This document shows positions 37,452-43,916 of a stretch of DNA of 43,916 bases, in pieces. The position numbers and the translations under genes were made by a program. Every line of letters begins with the position of its first letter. The stretch's first letter is position 1. Under the pieces are notes generated by a model. The model had not been told where the DNA came from, did not search any database, and saw only the letters and a program-made list of their open reading frames with translations. This DNA comes from Hymenobacter rubripertinctus (GTDB lineage: Bacteria > Bacteroidota > Bacteroidia > Cytophagales > Hymenobacteraceae). The stretch spans positions 186,835-230,750 of the forward strand of contig NZ_QYCN01000004.1 in NCBI RefSeq assembly GCF_003583925.1, read 5' to 3'.

Positions 37452-39008
37452 TTATTTCGGGCTCGTAGCACCTACTTCCGGTACATCGGCCGAAGGGCGG
37501 CGGATGGATACCAGCTGGCGGGTGTTGTCGGAACCAACTGTGAGGCTCAGGTAATAGTCGCCGGCCGGCAGGCTGGTGAAGTTGAGCGTCTGGTGGTGGG
37601 AACCAGCGGTTTGCTTGCGGTAGTCGGACACGCGCACGGCCACCCCGTTCTGGTTGTAGAGCACCCAGCCGAGGGGTTTGGATTCGTTCAGGCTGTACGC
37701 CATCTGCATCACCCCGTTGGAGGGGTTCGGGTACACGCTCATACTGTTGTCGCCCACGCCTCCCGTTTTGGGAGCCCCGGCCAGGATGGGTTCTTCCATT
37801 GCTTTCACGGGCTCCAGCTTCCACTGCTGGTTGTCCTTGCCGGTGTAGCGCCACTGTTGCACGCCCCCACCCAGCGTGTCTTTGTCGGTGAGCGCCTTGC
37901 GGCTGTGCTTGGCAGTAAGCTTGTAGTAGCCGTCGCCCACGTCCTCAATTCTCCACTGCTGATTGTAGCCGCTGTAGTAGCTCCACAAACCCAGGGGAGT
38001 ACCATTGGAGGTTGCGCTGCCCAGCACTTCGAGCACTTTGTTGCTGCCGGGCACAACCAGCCGGTACACCCCTTCGCCGGCGGGCTCAATGCGCCACTGC
38101 GGAGCAGCCGGCTGCTCCGCAGTGGCGGCCATTTGCTCGCTCAGGGTAGCCGGCCGGCCCTGGGCTACTTCCAGGGGCTTGCCCGTGGAGCGAACGGTGA
38201 GCGTGTAGACTCCGGGCAGCTCCGTGCTGGGCTTTTCCTCGGCCGGGGCGGGCTTTGGTGCTTTGGCTGGCTTTTCTACGGGCTTAGGCGTTTCGGCCGG
38301 TTTGGGAGTGGCTTGCGCTACCTCCTTCACGGGTTTGGCCGGCTTGGCCGGAACGGCTACCTTGGCAGGCTTGGCTTCCTTGGCGGCCGGCTCTACCTTG
38401 GCTTTGGCCACGGGCGGCGCACCGGCCGGGTCGGGCGTGGTGGGCGAGCCCAGCGGGTAGAGGTTGCCCGCCGGGATGAGCTGCGCACCCTGGCCCGGGG
38501 GTACCCACTGGAGCTGAATAGCGGCCACGCCTTCGGTATCGTTGTATTCGAGCTTGATGGTGGCTTTCTCGCCGGCGGCCAGCGTCACGCTGCCGTCGTC
38601 GAGGCTGCCGGCCTTTTTGCCGTCCCAGGTATCCAGCACCTTCTTGCCGTTCACCCACAGGCGCACTTCATCCGTCGTGACGGCCACGAAGCGGTAACGG
38701 CCCGTAGTAGACGCGGCAATCAAGCCCTCCCAGCGCACCGAAAAGTTGTCGGCGGGTAGGCCGGGCGCGGGCGCTTTCATTCCCCACCGGAAATCGATGA
38801 CGGCATCCTGCCGCTTGAGCACGGGCGTGCCGGCCAGGGAGCCGTTATTAAAGTAAGAAGCCGTCAGGCCGGTGCCCCAGCCCTGCACGGGCCGAACCAG
38901 AGTAGGCCGGGCGGCCGCCGCCATAGGCTCCGGTGCCGAAGCGGCCCCGGCCGGCAGTTGGGAAAGGAGGCCCAGCCCCAGGGCGGAGCGGAGGAGTAAA
39001 CGTCGCAC
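37452..39008 (-). CDS. T9SS-exported PA14 and ricin-type lectin protein
   Basis: 518 residues from a GTG at 39008. That start gives a signal peptide (V-R-R-L-L-L-R-S-A-L-G-L-G-L-L...A-A-S-A). The ATG at 39173 would put 55 residues before it; no ATG lies between. PA14 domain (about 45-190; G-L-T-A-S-Y-F-N-N, then V-R-L-W-V-N-G-K-K-V-L-D-T-W) probably binds glycans. A Lys/Pro/Ala-rich linker (about 190-275) follows, then a ricin-type beta-trefoil (about 280-425) with Q-Q-W-R/K repeats. The C-terminal sorting domain (about 440-518; S-V-Y-P-N-P-S-N-G at its start) is for type IX export. No catalytic domain is seen, so it is probably a surface carbohydrate binder. Confidence 0.88.
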   Translation of the reverse strand: MRRLLLRSALGLGLLSQLPAGAASAPEPMAAAARPTLVRPVQGWGTGLTASYFNNGSLAGTPVLKRQDAVIDFRWGMKAPAPGLPADNFSVRWEGLIAASTTGRYRFVAVTTDEVRLWVNGKKVLDTWDGKKAGSLDDGSVTLAAGEKATIKLEYNDTEGVAAIQLQWVPPGQGAQLIPAGNLYPLGSPTTPDPAGAPPVAKAKVEPAAKEAKPAKVAVPAKPAKPVKEVAQATPKPAETPKPVEKPAKAPKPAPAEEKPSTELPGVYTLTVRSTGKPLEVAQGRPATLSEQMAATAEQPAAPQWRIEPAGEGVYRLVVPGSNKVLEVLGSATSNGTPLGLWSYYSGYNQQWRIEDVGDGYYKLTAKHSRKALTDKDTLGGGVQQWRYTGKDNQQWKLEPVKAMEEPILAGAPKTGGVGDNSMSVYPNPSNGVMQMAYSLNESKPLGWVLYNQNGVAVRVSDYRKQTAGSHHQTLNFTSLPAGDYYLSLTVGSDNTRQLVSIRRPSADVPEVGATSPK

Positions 39009-39260
39009 AGTAGGCAAGGCTTTGAGGAGTGAAAACAGAGCCGAAATCAGGCAAATAAGAACCGCACAAAAAAGTAAACGCAGATTTATATTTCCTGCTT
39101 CTCTTCTCAGCAATATACGCCTTTTTTTCAGGCGGTTGACTGGCCTTGTTTTCCCCGGGCAGTCGCCCTGCATTCACAAAGTCAGCGGGCAGAACCGTAA
39201 AAAGCCGATATTGGGAAGGTTTTCCGCGTATTTCCGCAGCCTGCCTAATCCCGTTTCCGC

Positions 39261-39767
39261 ATGAGTGACGCCTCTGCCTATCTGCCCTCCGTGCTCGGGC
39301 TGCTGGAGCTGCGCGGCACCGAAGCCGGCCTGCACTCCGTCCGGTTTCTGCCCGCTGCCGACCCCGATTGCGGTAGTGTTCCGGCCACGGTTCCGGCCCA
39401 GGTCGCCGGCTGCCTGCGCGAGTCCTACCGGCAGTTGCAGGCCTATTTCGGGCGGGAACTGCGGGAATTTTCAGTAGCGACTCACGTAACGGCCGGCACC
39501 GATTTTCAGCGCCAGGTATGGGCAGCTCTGCCGGCTGTGGGCTACGGTACCACTGCTTCCTACCTGGAGCTAGCCCGCCAACTGGGCAACCCCGGGGCCG
39601 TGCGGGCGGTGGGCGCGGCCAACGGCCACAACCCGTTGGCAATCATCTGGCCCTGCCACCGCATCATCGGGGCGGGCGGGCAGCTCACGGGCTACGCCGG
39701 CGGCCTGGCCCGTAAGAAATGGCTGCTGGAGCTGGAACGGCCCCACGTGCAGACCAGTCTTTTTTAA
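39261..39767 (+). CDS. Methylated-DNA--[protein]-cysteine S-methyltransferase
   Basis: 168 residues. A suicide DNA-repair enzyme that moves the alkyl group from O6-methylguanine to its own Cys. The acceptor is Cys132 in I-I-W-P-C-H-R-I-I-G. Also seen: F-Q-R-Q-V-W-A-A-L near residues 78-86, the helix-turn-helix A-V-R-A-V-G-A-A-N-G-H-N-P near 113-125, and G-G-L-A-R-K-K-W-L-L-E-L-E near the end. It is an Ogt-type protein without Ada domains. Monocistron, divergent from the lectin gene, with about 250 bp between them. Confidence 0.96.
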   Translation: MSDASAYLPSVLGLLELRGTEAGLHSVRFLPAADPDCGSVPATVPAQVAGCLRESYRQLQAYFGRELREFSVATHVTAGTDFQRQVWAALPAVGYGTTASYLELARQLGNPGAVRAVGAANGHNPLAIIWPCHRIIGAGGQLTGYAGGLARKKWLLELERPHVQTSLF

Positions 39768-39792
39768 GCGGTTTGAGCCCGAATTCCGGCGG

Positions 39793-40686
39793 CTACTTCG
39801 GGCTTGCCGGACTATTGACCAGCGCCAGCAGCTTCTGGTAGATGATGTTGTGCTGCCAGTAGAGCTGCAAGACCATGGGCGCGTGCTTTTTGCCGGGCAG
39901 CACCTGGTAGTGCGGCGCATGGCCCAGCTCCGTGAGCTTCTGCCGGAAACGGGCGCTGCTGCTGCTGATGGACGGATACGTTTGGCCACCCACAAAAAGC
40001 TGCATCGGGGGCGTGTGGGCCGTGAGATGATACATGGGCGAAACCTGCCGCCATACAGCCGGGTCGGGGCCGAAGGGCACCAAGTACTGTGCGTCGCCGG
40101 GGTACTGCATCTTCTTCAGATAGTCATACATATCCAGGCCCGCCGGGTCATCCAGCACGGCCCCGCGCACCGGGTTTAGGGCCTGTCCCCAGCGCCGGAA
40201 CAGCGCGTCATCGGCCGCCAGCAGGGCCGCCAGCCCGCCTCCGGCCGAGTGGCCCAGCAGGAAAATCCGCTGCGGGTCGCCGCCGTATTCGCCGATGTGG
40301 GTTTGGGTCCAGAGCACAGCCCGGGCGCAGTCGTCGGCCATCTGGGGCACCCGCACCTGCGGGGCCAGGCGGTAGTTGATGACCACGGCCACCACCCCCT
40401 GCTTGGCCAGGCGGCGGCCGATAAAGGAGTAGAAGTTCTTGTTGCCGCTGTTCCAGCTGCCACCGTGAATGAACACGACTACCGGCCGGGGCGCGGTGGC
40501 CTTCGCGCGCGGGGCGTACACGTCCAGCAGGTGGCGTTCGGGGCTGAAGGCCGAGTCGGTGGCGGGCACGTAGGCCACGTTGGCCGTGCGGCGGCTGGGG
40601 CGGGCCACGGCGTACTCGGTGGCCGCCAGCAGCAGCAGCGCGCCGACGAGCAGTACCGGCAGCACCCGGAAAAACACAAATTTCAT
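39793..40686 (-). CDS. Alpha/beta hydrolase, esterase of the HSL/carboxylesterase type
   Basis: 297 residues from the ATG at 40686, giving an N-terminal membrane or signal segment (M-K-F-V-F-F-R-V-L-P-V-L-L-V-G-A-L-L-L-L). The oxyanion motif H-G-G-S-W-N-S-G lies near residues 74-81. The nucleophile elbow G-H-S-A-G-G near 145-150 gives the catalytic Ser. D-D-P-A-G-L-D near 180 and a late His in G-K-K-H-A-P-M near 268-274 complete a likely triad. It hydrolyses an ester in the periplasm or at the membrane. Substrate unknown. TACCTTTC on the minus strand (40721-40714) is a -7 candidate about 28 nt upstream of the ATG. Confidence 0.9.
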   Translation of the reverse strand: MKFVFFRVLPVLLVGALLLLAATEYAVARPSRRTANVAYVPATDSAFSPERHLLDVYAPRAKATAPRPVVVFIHGGSWNSGNKNFYSFIGRRLAKQGVVAVVINYRLAPQVRVPQMADDCARAVLWTQTHIGEYGGDPQRIFLLGHSAGGGLAALLAADDALFRRWGQALNPVRGAVLDDPAGLDMYDYLKKMQYPGDAQYLVPFGPDPAVWRQVSPMYHLTAHTPPMQLFVGGQTYPSISSSSARFRQKLTELGHAPHYQVLPGKKHAPMVLQLYWQHNIIYQKLLALVNSPASPK

Positions 40687-40798
40687 AGGGAGGGAAGCGC
40701 AGAGGCGAAAAACGAAAGGTACGGCCACCGGCCGGGGGCGGATTGGGGAAGCCCGCGCTTGCAACGGCCCGGGCGGGGGCGGGTTGCGCCGGCCGCCG

Positions 40799-40806
40799 TA
40801 TCTTTG
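40799..40806 (+). promoter_or_regulatory. -7 element of the secreted TPR gene
   Basis: TATCTTTG, a full match to TAnnTTTG, 48 nt before the ATG at 40855. Confidence 0.55.
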
Positions 40807-40854
40807 AGAACCGGCGGGTTTGTTATGCTGCCGCCTTTGCTCGTTCCATTCCTT

Positions 40855-41574
40855 ATGAAGTCTACCTTTCTACTCGCGGCGGCCCTGATGCTCGGCGCCG
40901 CGGCCCCGGTGCAGGCCCAGCGCAAGGCCCGCAAAGCCGCCAGCGAAGCCCCCCAGTCGGTGGCCACCACCCGGCTGCAACCCCTGTTCGGGGGCCTGAC
41001 GCCGACCCAGGCCGAGCAGGCGCTGGGAGCCGCAACCATCCGCAGCCTGGCGGGTAGCTTTGCTTCCCGGGCCGAAGCAAGTCGTTTTTTCAGTACCAAG
41101 GGCTACGAGTACCTGGCCGAAAACCAGCGCGATACGGCGGCTTACCGCTTCAACCTGGCCTGGGTGCTCGACCCGGCCAACCCCGACGCCTACCACGGCC
41201 TGGGGATTGTGGCCAGCAGCGCCCCTACCCCCGACCAGGCCATCGACCTGCTCAAGACGGGCCTGGACCTGTCGCCCGACAACTCCTTTCTGCTCAGCGA
41301 CCTGGGGGCGAGCTACCTGATCCGCTACGAGCAAAGTAAGAAAAAGAAGGACCTGACGACCGCCAGCGAACTGTTGCAAAAGGCCACCGCCCGGGACGCG
41401 GCCAATGCCACTGCCTGGCAGCAGCTGGCCCGCGCCTATTACTACCAGGAAAGCTACGCCCAGGCCTGGGAAGCCGTGCACAAAGGCCAGGGCAGCAGCC
41501 TGGCCGCCGTCGACTTCAGCCTGGTGGCCGACCTGCTGGCGAAGCTGCCGGACCCCGAGGGCAAGTTCAAGTAG
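40855..41574 (+). CDS. Secreted tetratricopeptide-repeat protein
   Basis: 239 residues from the ATG at 40855, which starts a signal peptide (M-K-S-T-F-L-L-A-A-A-L...V-Q-A-Q). The upstream open frame lies antisense to the esterase and is not coding. About three TPR units are seen: A-Y-R-F-N-L-A-W-V-L-D-P-A-N-P-D-A-Y near 97-114, A-I-D-L-L-K-T-G-L-D-L-S-P-D-N-S near 129-144, and A-T-A-W-Q-Q-L-A-R-A-Y-Y-Y-Q-E near 182-196. Probably periplasmic scaffold. Partner unknown. Followed by an outer-membrane barrel gene, perhaps in one transcript. Confidence 0.88.
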   Translation: MKSTFLLAAALMLGAAAPVQAQRKARKAASEAPQSVATTRLQPLFGGLTPTQAEQALGAATIRSLAGSFASRAEASRFFSTKGYEYLAENQRDTAAYRFNLAWVLDPANPDAYHGLGIVASSAPTPDQAIDLLKTGLDLSPDNSFLLSDLGASYLIRYEQSKKKKDLTTASELLQKATARDAANATAWQQLARAYYYQESYAQAWEAVHKGQGSSLAAVDFSLVADLLAKLPDPEGKFK

Positions 41575-41703
41575 GCCGGCCACCGGCGGGTCCGGCTTCC
41601 GGGCCAGCGTGGCTTGCGCCGGCATCCGTTTCGGATGCGGCGGGGCAACGCCCGGCTACGCGGCCGCGTATGCCGGGGCTTCACCCTCTTGCTGCTCCGC
41701 TCC

Positions 41704-42462
41704 GTGAATAGTTGCTCCCTGTTGCCCGCTTTATTGTTCGTATCCGTCGCCTCGGCGCACGTGGCGCTAGCCCAGGAGGGCGGCCCCGAACGCCGCCGCC
41801 GCCACTACGACGGGCAGGCCCGGGCCTACTACCGGGGTCCTGTGCGGTTTACGCTGGGCGGGGGCGTCGGCTACTACAACGGGGACCTGACGGGCAGTCT
41901 GAGCAACCAGTTTCTGGGGCCCAGCTTCACGGGTGGGCTGCAATACCAGGTGCATCCGCACTGGCAGGTGGGGGGTGAGGCGTCCTATATCCGGCTGGGG
42001 GCCAAGGACTACCTGCCGGCGCGGGGGCTGGCTTTCCAGGGCAGCAACGCGGCCGGTATCACCTTTGTGCGCTGGGAACCGCTGCACGACGAAGGACTGT
42101 ATGCCTCGCCCCGCCGGCCGGCCGCCGTTTTCAAGCCCTACCTGAAAGCGGGAGCCGGGTTCGTGCTCTATAGCCCCAGGGCCTTCTATGGCACCACCCG
42201 CCCCAACGGCAACATTACGCCCGCCTACCTGCCCGCCGAACGCAACGACTACCCGGCTCTGGCGCTGGCCTTCCCGGTGGGCGTGGGCTTCACGGTTCGC
42301 CTCACGCCCAAGCTCGGTGCCTCCCTGGAAGGCGCCTACTCCTTCACCACCACCGACCAGCTCGACGACATCAGCCCGGTGTCCGGCCGCTCGGCTTCCG
42401 CCCTCAAGGATGGGTATGGCCAGTTGGAGCTCAAGCTGGAATATGCGCCCTGGGCGCGGTAA
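41704..42462 (+). CDS. Outer-membrane beta-barrel protein (DUF6089-like)
   Basis: 252 residues from the GTG at 41704, which starts a signal peptide (V-N-S-C-S-L-L-P-A-L-L-F-V...V-A-L-A-Q). An ATG at 41635 is the alternative and would add 23 residues rich in Arg. The mature part opens with a charged segment, then barrel strands: F-T-L-G-G-G-V-G-Y-Y-N-G-D-L-T near 55-69, F-T-G-G-L-Q-Y-Q-V near 77-85, A-G-A-G-F-V-L-Y near 150. It ends Y-G-Q-L-E-L-K-L-E-Y-A with alternating hydrophobic residues. The G-x-x-Y-Y-N-G-D-L-T motif is like Bacteroidota DUF6089 barrels. Start uncertain. Confidence 0.78.
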   Translation: MNSCSLLPALLFVSVASAHVALAQEGGPERRRRHYDGQARAYYRGPVRFTLGGGVGYYNGDLTGSLSNQFLGPSFTGGLQYQVHPHWQVGGEASYIRLGAKDYLPARGLAFQGSNAAGITFVRWEPLHDEGLYASPRRPAAVFKPYLKAGAGFVLYSPRAFYGTTRPNGNITPAYLPAERNDYPALALAFPVGVGFTVRLTPKLGASLEGAYSFTTTDQLDDISPVSGRSASALKDGYGQLELKLEYAPWAR

Positions 42463-42708
42463 AGCACTTTTTTCGGGCCACTTGCCCCCTCCTACGACAC
42501 TGCGCCCACACTGCCACCCAGTGGGGCCGTTGCCGGGCAGCACGGGCACGATATGCCAGCCTGCGGCCGGGCCGACGGTACGCGGCCCCGGTATCTACGT
42601 TCGGAAAGCTCACGCTCATGCTCACGACTACCCTGATGAGCCGCTTGTAGCTATGCGGCGCGGGAGCAGCCCTCAAAACCCGCTGCCGCTTACCGGGGTT
42701 ATCCGGGT

Positions 42709-43164
42709 ATGAACCTCTACCTGCGCACCCACGTTGCCGCCGCGCCCGCCGAAGTATGGCGGGGCTTTACCCGGGACCTGTTTCTGGCCCTGGCCCCGCC
42801 GTTTCCGCCCTCCCGGCTGCTGCGCTTCGATGGCTGCCACCGCGGCGACGAGGTGCACCTGGAACTCGGGGCCGGCCCCCTGCGCCAGCCCTGGACCAGC
42901 CTGATTACCGACCACGGCATCACGAGTAACGGCACGTATTACTTCGTGGATGAGGGCCGGGTGCTGCCCGCGCCCCTGCACTCCTGGCAGCACCGCCACC
43001 TGCTTCAGCCAGCTCCGGATGGTGGCACCTACATCGTGGAGGATCTGGAGTACCGCACTGCTTCCGTCCTGCTCGACCGGCTGCTGTGGCCGGCCGTGTG
43101 GGCGCAGTTTGCCTGGCGACGCCCCATTTACCGGCGCTGGTTTGGCAAGCCGGCCGGGCAATAG
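42709..43164 (+). CDS. SRPBCC-fold ligand-binding protein
   Basis: 151 residues. The pattern of the SRPBCC/START-like helix-grip fold: an opening strand M-N-L-Y-L-R-T-H-V, helix A-P-A-E-V-W-R-G-F, a beta sheet with V-H-L-E-L and G-T-Y-Y-F-V-D-E-G, the strand T-Y-I-V-E-D-L-E-Y and a closing helix L-D-R-L-L-W-P-A-V-W-A-Q-F-A-W-R-R. These proteins bind hydrophobic ligands in a cavity. The ligand here is unknown. No signal peptide. It stands alone after a 245-bp gap that holds nothing I can recognise apart from a possible TATCTACG -7 element near 42591. Confidence 0.85.
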   Translation: MNLYLRTHVAAAPAEVWRGFTRDLFLALAPPFPPSRLLRFDGCHRGDEVHLELGAGPLRQPWTSLITDHGITSNGTYYFVDEGRVLPAPLHSWQHRHLLQPAPDGGTYIVEDLEYRTASVLLDRLLWPAVWAQFAWRRPIYRRWFGKPAGQ

Positions 43165-43230
43165 CCACCGCACCAGCGGCCGGGGCAGCGCCAACGGGCC
43201 GACTGCCGTATACGCCCGCGGTAAGGCGCG

Positions 43231-43238
43231 TATCTTGC
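43231..43238 (+). promoter_or_regulatory. -7-like element of lipoprotein family member 3
   Basis: TATCTTGC, near TAnnTTTG, 20 nt before the ATG at 43259. Confidence 0.4.
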
Positions 43239-43258
43239 CGCCCACCTGACCTCTGCCC

Positions 43259-43783
43259 ATGCTTGTTTCTACTCCCGGTACCCGTCCGCTTGCCCCCCTG
43301 CTGGTTGCCCTCTGCCTGCTGCTGACAGTGGCCGGCTGCCAGAGCGCCCGCCCGGCCTACTCGTTTCAGCCTCCGACTGCTACTCTGCCCGCCCGCCCGG
43401 CCGATGCTGCGCCGGCGGCCCCGGCGGCCCCACTAGCAACTGCGGCTCCTGGGGTAGCGAAGGCGTTACCGGCGGCCCCGCCCCGGGCACGGCGGGTAGC
43501 AAGGCCCCGGGTTATGCAGCAGCAGTTGCGGCAAGCGGTGGCCCGGGCCACCACGGCCGGGCCACGGCAACAGGCCGCGCTCCGGCCGGTTCGCCACGCG
43601 GCGTCCGGAGGGCAGGCCGCGCAGGAAGTCGGGTTGGGGACCACCGTGCTGGGCGTGCTGGGCCTGGTGGTGGGGCCGGTTGCTTTGCTGGGCCTGCTGA
43701 TCTGGGGCGGGCCGGTCTGGGCCACGCTGGCGGCCCTGGCGGCCCTGGCGGTGCTGGTCGCCTACCTCGACCCTTTCCGGTAG
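43259..43783 (+). CDS. Lipoprotein with Ala/Pro linker and C-terminal membrane hairpin (family member 3)
   Basis: 174 residues. Lipobox L-T-V-A-G-C with Cys near residue 27, then Q-S-A-R-P-A-Y-S-F-Q-P-P, matching C-R-S-E-Q-A-A-F-S-F-R-P of the member at 29390. The linker (about 35-120) is rich in Ala, Pro, Arg and Gln. Two hydrophobic segments close the protein (about 125-148 L-G-T-T-V-L-G-V-L-G-L-V-V-G and 150-170). It lies 13 kb from members 1 and 2, so the family is dispersed. Function unknown. Confidence 0.8.
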   Translation: MLVSTPGTRPLAPLLVALCLLLTVAGCQSARPAYSFQPPTATLPARPADAAPAAPAAPLATAAPGVAKALPAAPPRARRVARPRVMQQQLRQAVARATTAGPRQQAALRPVRHAASGGQAAQEVGLGTTVLGVLGLVVGPVALLGLLIWGGPVWATLAALAALAVLVAYLDPFR

Positions 43784-43824
43784 ACAACTTGGGCGGGTCC
43801 TGCTGGCCCCGCCGTTCTTTTTTT

Positions 43825-43903
43825 GTTGCCTTATTTCTCGTTGGCGGAGATAAGGCAACAACTTCCCTGTTGCCTTATCTCCGCCAACGAGAAATAAGGC
43901 AAC
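43825..43903. repeat. 35-bp-arm perfect palindrome with internal repeats
   Basis: Arms 43825-43859 and 43869-43903 are exact reverse complements with a 9-nt loop. Each arm starts with GTTGCCTTAT and ends with ATAAGGCAAC, so it can also fold on itself. The segment after each arm (AACTTCCC) repeats. It lies about 40 nt after the lipoprotein stop and runs almost to the window end, so more copies may follow. Confidence 0.9.
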
Positions 43904-43916
43904 AACTTCCCCGGGG

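Noticed and set aside
43825..43903. CRISPR-like array at the window end
   Set aside because: The repeats are inverted copies of one arm with a 9-nt loop and lack distinct spacers, so this is a palindrome and not a CRISPR array.

Overview
The window reads as chromosomal DNA of a high-GC member of the Bacteroidota, most like Hymenobacter (Cytophagales). Grounds seen in the sequence: the ribosomal block L28 / L33 / DUF4295 / ftsY / rimO, two exported proteins with type IX secretion C-terminal sorting domains, a bacillithiol enzyme (BshC), many secreted proteins and lipoproteins of Bacteroidota type, and -7 promoter elements of the form TAnnTTTG just upstream of many start codons. No rRNA, tRNA, CRISPR array, intact transposase or prophage was seen.

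Layout. 1-3.1 kb: tail of a subclass B1 metallo-beta-lactamase, a STAS-like protein, a secreted TPR protein and a small secreted protein. 3.2-8.7 kb: an AraC-type regulator, a decayed and rearranged TonB-dependent receptor remnant, a lipoprotein with TCP10_C-like repeats, a GIN-domain (DUF2807) protein, an RluE-type pseudouridine synthase and a cold-shock-domain protein. 9.4-11.7 kb: a large T9SS-exported metzincin protease. 12.4-15.5 kb: a secreted DUF6503-like protein, then a DUF2157 membrane protein translationally coupled to a GDYXXLXY-domain protein. 15.6-18.7 kb: an odd ExbD-like protein, 5-formyl-THF cyclo-ligase and two tandem carboxypeptidase-regulatory-like paralogs. 18.8-26.7 kb: bshC, rimO, ftsY, DUF4295, rpmG, an aminopeptidase P, rpmB, DUF5522 and RidA, all on the minus strand. 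26.9-32.7 kb: an ornithine aminotransferase, small lipoproteins, hemB, a GNAT acetyltransferase and a toxin-antitoxin pair. 32.7-37.3 kb: an APC permease, a cation diffusion facilitator, a clan GH-A glycosidase-like protein and a PLD-like protein. 37.4-43.8 kb: a T9SS PA14/ricin-lectin protein, an O6-methylguanine-DNA methyltransferase, an esterase, a TPR protein, an outer-membrane barrel, an SRPBCC protein and a lipoprotein.

Most genes are ordinary housekeeping or envelope functions in short transcription units. The least ordinary content lies between and at the edges of genes. There are at least seven long inverted-repeat elements with arms of 12-42 bp. One supplies the last codons and stop of ftsY, and another lies just before its start codon. 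A 102-bp MITE-like element carries 14-bp terminal inverted repeats and a 7-bp target duplication that includes the stop codon of the aminopeptidase gene. Arrays with a strict 7-bp period sit at the 3' ends of three genes. A 35-bp-arm palindrome closes the window.

Two protein-level oddities stand out. The ExbD-like protein has Gly where the family carries its essential membrane Asp. A set of three lipoproteins shares one architecture: lipobox, Ala/Pro-rich linker, C-terminal hydrophobic hairpin. I found no clear new multi-gene defence or biosynthetic system. The best candidates for undescribed biology are the repeat elements around the ribosomal/ftsY block and the lipoprotein-hairpin family.
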